A DNA stretch of 64,000 nt, from the NCBI GenBank assembly GCA_026874595.1, contig CM049306.1, positions 43,338,019 through 43,402,018 of the forward strand, read 5' to 3'. The stretch comes from Sipunculus nudus. Taxonomy: Eukaryota; Annelida; Sipuncula; Golfingiida; Sipunculidae. Made by a program: the position numbers and the translations under genes. Of the stretch, positions 37,801-46,900 are shown one piece after another. The stretch's first letter is position 1. Every line of letters begins with the position of its first letter. Under the pieces are notes generated by a model. The model searched no databases and was not told the DNA's origin. It saw only the letters and a program-made list of their open reading frames with translations.

Positions 37801-40800
37801 TATAGTTTGATTTGCCCTTTTGGTAACAATTTGTATAAAGCGTGTTAATCTTTAAACAGTCTTAGTGACTTGTTTCACAGGAACTTTATAACTGACCCTG
37901 GAATTTTATACATTAATCCTGAAGGCTAATTCTTCAGTTTTTAGAAACAACTTAATTTGTATGTTTCCAAATTTAGACTAGAGATTGTTCAGATAAATAT
38001 AATGTACAAAAGAGTCTGACATAAGCAATGTTTTTAGATAACTGAGCAGTAATAACCTTATATACAAGCAGCCTATATTAAACATGAATATCAGAATTTC
38101 AAGAAAAATATCAAAATATATGATGCTGTAACATATCTTAACAAATACATATAAAAAATAAATGACATGAAAAAGAAACGTAATGTTATGAATATTAATC
38201 CAGTAGATCAAAACAGAAATAAAATGTCATTTTATATGTGTGGTCACTTTTACCCACTTGATTTTAACAGATTATGTAGCAGTTCTTGCTGGGCTGCCAC
38301 ACTCTTGTCAACTTGTTCATTTACAGTTGAAACTGCCTCTGTTACCTGCATATAGATTTATCCAGATTCATTCTACTACTGATATAAACATGCACATAAA
38401 AATAGTGTGCTAAACCTCAATGACAAATCATTTCTTATTAAAAGTGGTGTTTGCCAAAATAAATATAATATTTAATTACCATTTAATTCCTTAAATTTTG
38501 AAAATCACTGACTTTTTCATGTTAGCAAGATAACAAAATAATATTTTTTTGCACCTACAACTCAGTAATACTTATGTTAAGTATATAAAAAATAGCAAAC
38601 CTGTGCTGTACAGTCTTTCATCGAGTTCAGTATAATATGTAGCACCTCTCTGCAAAAATTAATAAAATAAGCCTGAGATGAACATAATTACAGTACCTTT
38701 CCAAAAAAAATATTTTATGTTAAAGAAGTAAGAGAAAGCAACAGCAGGCCCACTAAATGAATCATCTTGATCTGCACTGCTTAATTACAACCATAAAAAT
38801 GGTTAAGTTCATTCACACTAGATGGCAGCACATATAGAGATTATTGTCTTTCAAGATTTAGGGTGCATCTAATTTACATGGTGGCTAGAAAAGAACCCAC
38901 AGAAAGTTATTTTGCTCATGCACATGTGATAATTATCATGTGTACAAGTGATAAATACATTTAGACAAAACATTAAGACCTACATTGAAAAAAAAAATCC
39001 TGGCATTTCTTTATACATTGGGTTAAGATTATCATTGCTTTATCTGCTTGGATTGGAAGCTGGCTAAATACATGTTGCGACCTGAAACAATGCATCAGTG
39101 ACCCTTACAACAGTGAATGAATTACAGGCTCTCAGAGTGAATGATTGTGAACACATAAACTGGGAAAAATCAGGAAAAATTGAAAAGAAAATGTTTGACT
39201 GAAACCACACAACAACATTGTAAATTCATGTTTATTCTTGAAAAACCAATGTAAAATCTTAAATGTAATATTACTGAGTACACATTTAAACAATTTTGGT
39301 GGCACTCAGTTTGTAGCTGCAGTTTTAAGATAGTACTCATAATTGCTAAGATATTTTACTTTTTAGTAAAAAAGAAGGAGAAGTAGGATCACTTAATATC
39401 ATGTGATTGATACATTAACATTACAGAGACCCTTAATTGGATCTTGTGGAAATCCACTGGGCATGAGCAGGTCATCAAAAAATGCATGTGGTATCTATCT
39501 CAATGTATGCACCTCAGTTTGAAAATGGTGTTGTCTGTATGTTATTACGATGTAAGAGGTTTCATACTGGCATACAATGTGCAGTGTCATGGCTCACACA
39601 TTTGATGAACGGTTTTACAAGAAGATATAAGACAAAATGTTCAGCATACCCAGAATTATATAACCCTTATAGTTGTAAGGTTTTCCTGGAACACATGGTA
39701 GGCAAGTTGTTTTTCATGTTTGGTAAACCCTGGATTATATAACCCAAACCCTTACCCAAAACATTGAGCCTAAATTCTCAGCTGCTTATTCCTAACCTTA
39801 CAAGTTTGTTAATTTTCTCAGAAGACATAGGACAAAGGGACAGGTGTTTTACATACCAGTATAAATGTATGTACCAATTTGTAAAACAAAATATTTTTTC
39901 AGTATCAGTTAAGAACACATGGTCAGCAAGAATCACACAAATTCAAGAAATTGTGTATCGACTTTACTACCAGTTGATGATTAATAAGCAATTGATGTTA
40001 AATTGTTAATAATTTTTTTTATTTTCTGTATCTGAATTTTGTTCTTCTTACTTTGCTTTATTTTCTCTAATGTTTTGTCTGAATTTGGGAGGGAAGTTAT
40101 TGCCTTAACTCTGTTTTCATACACCCATTGTCAAACCATCGATTAAAGTGGCATGCATGCATCAACAGAGCTGCAGGACTGTAGTTCAAGTCATTTTTTC
40201 TCCTTCTTTTCTATGTGACTAAGTATTTAGCCTGTTTAGAGTTATCTAATGTAGTTAGCCTTTTAAAGCAATCTGTTAGTTTTGCTGGCAATGCAAATTA
40301 ATTCTACATCACCAAATAAAGAGAATAATGAACATAAATATTTGAATTCCAACTATTTTATGCATATAAATCCTACTTTTCATCCCGCTCCTTGGCTCTG
40401 GCCTTATTTAGCTGAAGCTGTTGTTGGTAGGAAAGTTTGGTGTTGGTGTGACTCTGCCCTTTTGATTGGGAATCTTCTTTGCTTCTGTTGAAAAGGGGGC
40501 CATAGTTCATGTACCTTTGATATAGTTTTGATGATCCAGTGCCCTGTGTGCAGAAAGTGCAGCTATAATTTATAAAAAAATTTGTTTTCACAGAGCCAGT
40601 TACATATTCAACATCAGAATTACAACTTTACTTTGGATGATTAACTCTGTACATTTACTCGACAAACAACTGCAGGCTTTTTTTACTTTCCACTTGACCT
40701 GTTTATGTTGATCCCATTGTTACATCAGGCAGGATTTAAACAAACGGACAAAATACAAAAACTACACCAAGCTTGAGTGTAAATAAACTTGCTAGGACTG

Positions 40801-42125
40801 AATGTAGTCTACACACACAATATGTACAAAAATTATAGTTAAAGTTTTTTTTTAAATTCCAGTGTATCGCACCTAATAATATTCAGTTCATTACATTCAG
40901 AAAACCATGCAGTAAAAACCTCTAAATTACAACAAATAAGCATTCACCTGCAAGGTTAAACAAATATATGTTATCTGCATGTAAGCAGAGCTCTGGAAAG
41001 TGTTCCATGATGAAAATCCTCAACATGTATCAGACAGAGAATTTAAAGAAAACATATATACCCTTTTTATACATTTGTTAACAAAAATAATAACAATTTT
41101 GTTAACTGAAAGAAAATGAGTGGGTCTGAGTGGCTGGTTATATTGAATTTTGAGGGCCATTAGTTTTAACTATCTAATGCTTTAGGACCCCTTAAAGTAT
41201 AAATTTTCTAAAAGCTAAGAAGATTCTCTACATTTTGATAAATATAAACTTTGTTTTGGAGGAATATTTTTGAATTTATAAGCATTTTAATTTAAATATT
41301 TAACAAAAAAAACAGTTTATTCCAGCAAACCTAAAGCAGATAAAGAATATATTTTTACATTAATAAAATTTAAATAAAAATCCCCAGGTGTTTTTTTTTA
41401 AGTTTATTTTAAAAATTATGATTTTACAGAGAACACTGTATTTAATTTTTAAACCCTCACAAATCATTTCATCTTTTATGTTTTTTAAATAAAATCTTTC
41501 CAATTAAGTTTAAACGTAAAATAAAAAAAAAGTTTTTACTTAACATATTTAAAACTACATATGTCAAAGACGGTATATTTCAGACAAGTTATTACTGAGG
41601 AATAACTTACCTCACTTGGCTGAGAATTGCCTGATGATCCATGATAATTCTCTTGGGAACTAATTTGACTGTATTCAATCTGTGAGTTAGGAAACTGGGA
41701 ATTGCCTTGGCTTGATTCATCCTGATCAAATCTGTTCCCAAGCAGCCGTCTGGAGTAAAAGGTGAGCAAATAAAGATTACATTCACTTATCATTTGAAGT
41801 TGTTAGAATTGTATAAAATCATAGAATGCACTAGTATGTACAGTCTTAAAAGATATAATGTATATGATCTTATGCTGATCATACCACTCCATCAAAATAT
41901 ATGGAAAATGATATAAATAATTAAAATTGATATCTTGCAAATTAAAGAAATATTCAAGAGTGCTTTATAATTCTATAAAATATGAATGCATATATCTGCA
42001 GTATCTCATTTCAATGAAAGGGAAAGTTAAATTATTTAATATTTAGCTTATTTATTGTGTAACACCACTTACCCAGGATTGGTAGTGAATAAGTCTTTTG
42101 TACTTGCCCTCCCAGAAAACATCAT
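28830..42125 (-). CDS. IHO1: IHO1/CCDC36-like meiotic double-strand-break factor (Mer2 family), spliced
   Basis: Coding exons in transcript order: 42073-42125, 41611-41749, 40377-40543, 38601-38649, 38258-38345, 37457-37560, 36601-36872, 35956-36091, 35372-35494, 33412-34814, 32580-32643, 31663-31789, 29230-29312, 28830-28928. The sum is 2907 nt (968 aa), in frame at all 13 junctions. The N terminus holds an SQ cluster (residues about 30-63). Then come KLYQRYMNYGPLF and LNKARAKERDEK, which align with TKYQTKPQLF and FEEKKKRAKDK of human IHO1 in the same order, followed by a long coiled coil (about 120-430). A basic stretch KKRKRKSRGKTKKR (679-692) is a likely nuclear signal. In mammals IHO1 binds HORMAD1 on unsynapsed axes and scaffolds REC114-MEI4 for SPO11 breaks. 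This protein is much longer than human IHO1 (about 600 aa), mainly in the low-complexity region of exon 10. The family call rests on motif order; the exon structure is more certain than the name. A 5' UTR part of the first coding exon begins at 42135. Confidence 0.72.
29230..29312 (-). CDS. IHO1: Exon 13 of the IHO1-like gene, GC donor
   Basis: The acceptor AATTTCAG precedes 29312. The exon encodes YSRDGWYSRSPVKRPLPGDR then NSMFQSW. Only the GC donor GCAAGT after 29230 restores the frame of the last exon (DTESTSKSATKRRL, stop TGA at 28830-28832). The GT three bases downstream (GTATCA) would put the last exon out of frame. Confidence 0.65.
30061..30858 (+). mobile_element. Dispersed element with GGTGGCGCCACC core repeats, copy 3, short
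   Basis: Left end TTAGAATACGGTTAGTCGAC then GTATCCACC; right hairpin GTATCCGC (30823-30830) and GCGGATAC (30845-30852) followed by AATTAC. Cores at 30214, 30394 and 30541. It lies in IHO1-like intron 12. Confidence 0.6.
32696..32874 (+). mobile_element. Short G-tract element, copy b
   Basis: 179 bp bounded by GGATCCAGG and its exact complement CCTGGATCC, with two long G runs (about 32780 and 32845-32856). Internal AACCCAGGAGGAC is shared with copies a and c. It sits in IHO1-like intron 10, next to exon 11. Confidence 0.6.
33412..34814 (-). CDS. IHO1: Large exon 10 of the IHO1-like gene
   Basis: This 1403-nt exon is by far the largest in the window. It is bounded by acceptor TCATGTAG/ATTCAA and donor CAGAG/GTAGGT, and is phase 0 in and phase 2 out. 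It encodes the end of the coiled coil, then a disordered Ser/Pro/Asn-rich region, an acidic patch (NEDDNAENRG), the basic stretch KKRKRKSRGKTKKR, and a Gln/Ser/Thr-rich end including SKSQTPPWLTQR. Confidence 0.85.
36266..36323. other. Nested inverted repeat, possible small structured RNA or element end
   Basis: GCAGCTC (36274-36280), loop GCTA, GAGCTGC (36285-36291), nested within ATGTCG (36266-36271) and CGACAT (36318-36323). The stretch is GC-richer than the intron around it (IHO1-like intron 7). No known RNA family was recognised. Confidence 0.35.
38815..38828 (+). promoter_or_regulatory. CTCF-like motif in IHO1-like intron 3
   Basis: ACACTAGATGGCAG matches 13 of 14 positions of the same CTCF core, in the same orientation as the site at 22347. 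It lies between IHO1-like exons 3 and 4. Confidence 0.4.
41611..41749 (-). CDS. IHO1: Exon 2 of the IHO1-like gene, SQ-cluster exon
   Basis: The acceptor ACTCCAG precedes 41749 and the donor GAG/GTAAGT follows 41611. It encodes six Ser-Gln dipeptides within about 33 residues (SSQ, NSQ, NSQ, YSQ, SSQ, NSQ). By the usual definition this is an SQ/TQ cluster, the kind of stretch phosphorylated by ATM/ATR kinases; phosphorylation here is inference. Confidence 0.8.
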
Positions 42126-42936
42126 TTAAGATTGTCTGAAATCATAAAAAATATGATCTGTAGTTCTCTATTTACTCCATGTAAAACTTACAACTGTCTG
42201 CATAACGTTTAAATATATCACTGCAGTTATCTGCAATAAAAATATATCATGTGTAAATGGTTTAGTACCATTCATCTTTGATGTAAGAATATGAATGTTA
42301 CACCTTTTAGGAGCCTAACAAGGCTTATTAGCTGTCTTGAGTCTAGGTGGCATGACAAAATCTACAGGTATACATTCTAATTTTTCTCAAATATTTTAAT
42401 CAATTATTGGATAATCAGCACTTATTTATTAGTTTGGTATCTGCAAGAATGTTGTCTTGTATCGGGGTATTAGACATTGTATATATTTAAATAAATAACT
42501 GTGATTTACTGTTGCAGCATTGGTTAGTTGGATAAATTATGCACACACAAAAATAAAACACATCGCCTTGCTTACTTACTGTTTACAAATTGCTAACAAG
42601 CTAACACAAATTAACTACTTATTTAACCATTTCTTTCCAGCTTCAAATCTGTCATGAATACAGCATAGTACTATTGATTGTACTAACTCTTTTAATATTC
42701 TATCAAATCTTTTAGTAATTAAATATTTAAAATCAAATTGTACTTATAAGATAATCTTATTAATAATATGTTATTGTTTACTGAAAATTGTCTGCTTACT
42801 TTGCTTTATTCCTGAAGACACAAAGCAACAGCCATTTAATTAAGGATTATTGCCACTGTCTTTCCTCTTTTCAGTGACCTATCCATGATTTATTTTAATC
42901 CCCTCAATATTTTAATCCATATAATACTTAATAGTG

Positions 42937-43021
<85 letters not shown>
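42937..43021. repeat. (AT)n microsatellite, about 42 units
   Basis: Perfect AT alternation in the 5' region of the IHO1-like gene, upstream of its first coding exon. Similar shorter tracts lie at 10770-10862 and 13464-13492. Confidence 0.95.
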
Positions 43022-43024
<3 letters not shown>

Positions 43025-43439
43025 CGTGCTAATTGTTGCAATACTAGTATAAAGTATAACCAAGACATTAGTGAAATTTTTGCAACTGCCCGCCTAGGCG
43101 CAAATGGCGGTATACAATAAATCATTAAATCATAAATGAGTGTAATCATGATGACTTTTCTCTTGCCATTCTTGGCTATTGATCCATGACTGCGAGTCTA
43201 GTATTTTACGTATTAAGTACTCTATCGTATCAATTTTATCATACAAATGCTAATGGTTTTATTTCAATCCCCGCTCTGCAATGATCATTGTCAATGCCAA
43301 GACTACAGATATAAATTATAATGGCGTATGCATTGCATATGAAATTGGTCAAGAAAATACGCTTGGTTTTGTCTTCCACATTCATAAAATTAAAAGGAAT
43401 CATTATTTAAATGTCACCATGTGCGAATTTATCTTATCC

Positions 43440-43919
43440 TAAACCAATGATTATATTTATTAGAGTTATACCCACAATATTGCTGTACGTGGATGTGGTT
43501 ATCTGACACTGTTTCAAAGAAACGCCGCGTAGAAAACGTGGTGCAGACGACCTCTTCCTGTAGCAGACGACATAATCGTAACCGGAAGTTACCTTTGCCC
43601 CCGTCACACGCCACGCCTCTACCTGTGACCCAGTTGATATGATTGACAGGTGCCCCTGCGGCTTGATTCGATCACGCACCTTTTCAGTAGTAATTAGGTC
43701 AATAGTTACTGTACACACCTAACAATTGACTTCTGTGCAGACGGCGTTGTATACCTTGGCAACCGGAGTGAAACCAACCATTTTGGCAGTCTGAACCTTC
43801 TTGTCTGGGCTACTTTCACTGCAAATACGGGATATATAAACTAAAAAGTTGCCAGAGTAGCGGTAAGCCCGCCTGGAAGAAATAGATGTTGTGTTGGGAT
43901 TAATTTTACGGCCAGTAAT
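43440..43919. promoter_or_regulatory. Shared divergent promoter, IHO1-like (-) and TEX36-like (+)
   Basis: This is a compact stretch with many CpGs between two AT-rich flanks. To its left the IHO1-like 5' UTR is spliced (acceptor just before 42135). Plausible minus-strand first-exon donors are CACAG/GTAGAG and CAAAG/GTAACT near 43595-43625. To its right is the TEX36-like ATG at 43920. Half-sites resembling RFX X-box arms occur at 43758-43763 (GGCAAC) and 43848-43853 (GTTGCC). The exact start sites are not visible. Confidence 0.5.
43833..43840 (+). promoter_or_regulatory. TATA box for the TEX36-like gene
   Basis: TATATAAA lies 80 bp upstream of the ATG at 43920, inside the CpG-richer promoter stretch. 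Transcription would then start near 43865 with a 5' leader of about 55 nt. AT-rich DNA gives such strings by chance, but this one is isolated in a GC-richer context. Confidence 0.45.
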
Positions 43920-46900
43920 ATGACGACGACAAGCGGTATATCCGGGAGCTGGGTGAGTTGATCTAAACGATGTGGTGTAATTAAGTTTTGACCCATGATT
44001 TGAAGTAGGCTTATGGGCACACGAGAATTGAGCTATCATTTAATACTTACCTAAACATGATGATAAACAAGCCAAGTGTGATTATATTGACATAACTTAT
44101 TATGTGGCCACATGTATACATCTGTGTGTTGATCATATTGTTTCAATGTAGACACTGATATAGCCATACAGACCCTTCAGGTAAACATATATTCCCATTT
44201 TTTGTATTTTTTACATTTATTTAATTTTTAGATAAAATTGCAAATTTTATATGATTTTTATGAAAAATGAAATATATATAAATATATATTGGTTTAATAT
44301 TAGTAATTAATAACCTTTTCTCATTAAGCATATATATTATGTAAATGGATCAAATGTGTATATTTGCATGATAATATAATGTTTGAAAATAAACTGTAAA
44401 ACAAATTATGGTGTTAGGGACATGAAGATAAATTTTATAAATCACACAATTTCCATAGAAATAGATCATTTAATTAAATTTACCACATATACTTATATTT
44501 AATATTAATAAATCATTGAAAGATTTGACATTTCAATTATTTTTGACACTTCAGATAAAAAAAGTTAAATCTAGAACTTTGTGTGAAATTTGATGCAATC
44601 ATGAAATTACATTATACTGATATTATAAATGTTAATATTCTTATGTTTCTGTTTATGAATCCCAACATTCAGGTACCTCTGTATGTGTTTTGCAGCTGCT
44701 TTAAAAGGGAAACATGATATTGATTGAAGTCAGCAGTAGATGGTTTCTATAATTAACCATATTTTTTAAAAATTTCAGCATAGTTCTGGCTTTCATGGAC
44801 ATTACCGCAACAAATTTAGAAATGACTTCATGTGTGAATATAGACATTTGGCCAGACCTTTGCCACCAGACACTTTTGTCAAGAAATGTAAAGTGAGTAT
44901 ATTCAGACATTATAAGTTCCAAAAGTACAACCTGTATATAATGCTTTTTTTCAATAAAGCAGTATTTTATATTATAAATTATGTGGTATTAAATGAGTTT
45001 TTTTGTGCATGTTTGCTATGAATTAGCATTGTCAATGTTAATATGTATATATAAACTCTGGTATGTACTTTATTTTAAGATATGAAACTGAAAACATATA
45101 TCATAAATGGCATAGAATAATATATTTATATTATGTATAATATATTTTAAAATATAATTTGAACTATGATTAAATCCTTTGTATAAAAGGCACAAGACTT
45201 TTCAAACTTTTTCATTATCTGAATTTCAGAAAAATCCAACAGACCATGTGTTTTCTAAACATGACAACAGACATTCCTTTATGAATGATGCACTCTACTT
45301 TGAACAGGTAAGATCAATATCAGTTTTATCAAAGTCAGGATTATGATCATTTTTCATTAAAAAAAAATATTATTTAAATTTTGCTTCAGGAAAGGTATAG
45401 AATTCTTTTTTTTTAATATTTTTTATACAAATTATTATGTAAATTGATGGTACAGAATATGCTTGAAAATATAACTTGCATCCATTATTATTATTACTAC
45501 TATTGCTTTGAGAAGCTGTAAGTATCTATTACTATATTATATTAACTACTCAAAGACAATCTTGAGCAACTTTCAATGAATGATGCTCAAGAAGATATGA
45601 GAGCTGAAACTTTTATTCATCAATTCATATCATTTCAGTGAAACCTGTAAAGTTCAATTTCAATTCAGTTCTAAGGCCAAAAAAAATAAAAGATTTGGTT
45701 CTCAGGCACCGCCCGCATCAATTTTAAACCCCTGCATCAAAAATTTTATTTTGATTTTCATTAGAAACTTATCAATTTTGAGCTGCAGCCGCTCGGAAAT
45801 TTCTTTCAAGAAGATAAAATCATACAATTTCCTTTGTTATGTAGTGCATATACATGTTTAGCAAATTAAAACTGTTGTTATGTTTTTCCCTTGTAATTTG
45901 AAAATTTTATTGAAACATAAAAAAAAATTTAAAAAACCGCCCACCCGCATTGATTTCTGAAAAAAAGTGCCTGAGAACCATACCTTTTTTATTTTGGCCT
46001 ATTTTCATGTTTACTTTTTTTTTCAATTCGTTTCCAATTCATTTAATTTTATCATCAATTCCAAATTCAGTTCTAATTCAATTCAGAATTGACCCCAGGT
46101 TTGAATATAAGATTTGTCTTCTAGAATTTGTGTGAATCATAATGAAATCATATGGGAATGAAACAGCATATGTATGCTGTAAACCCAGAGTATTTGTAGG
46201 GGGTGAATGGGTGCTGGAGGCTGCTTACTGTGACAAAAGATTGTCCAATAGTTCACACAGCAGGGCAGCATTTACCAGGTGGCCCTGCTTTGTTATTCAG
46301 TGGCACATACAACTGGTGTCCAGTGTTTATAAATATATGTACTGCCCCTATTGACAAGTCAGCAATGCATATCCTTCTATATTTGATATAGTTCCCAACC
46401 TCTTTGTGTGGTTGAGCTTGGACAAGCACTCATGATTCTGTGATATGTACTATAAACTTGGCAACAGAGTGTGTGTCTAGAAATGCTCAGTGTTATCAAC
46501 CAGCAAAGGGTCCCTTAAACTCAAAATATAGGTGACAGGAGGGGCAGATCCAGGATTTAGGAAAAATGGGGGGGGGGGGGGTCCAACCCAGGAGGACAAA
46601 TGAAAACCCTAAAAAAATGTCCTCAGTTCTGAAAAAGGGTCTGCTTCTGGGTGACTTGGCTTTAACACTCAGGATGACTTCATTCATTTTCAGTGCTGTA
46701 AGAGTGTTTCTTATACATATTAAGTATATATCTTTGGCACAGCTATGACCATGTCTCACAACAGCAAACCAAACTATGAAAAATATCACAGATGTTTATA
46801 TGCTACGTGTAGAAATATCACTAACAGACACTTCATATGACACATGTTATTGTTCATGCTTGGTCAAGGAATGTTTAAAAAAAGTATATATGTGGCTGCC

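Noticed and set aside
43719-44039. 106-codon minus-strand frame in the divergent promoter
   Set aside because: Non-ATG start, and it does not continue in frame into the IHO1-like first coding exon; GC-richer promoter DNA gives chance open frames.
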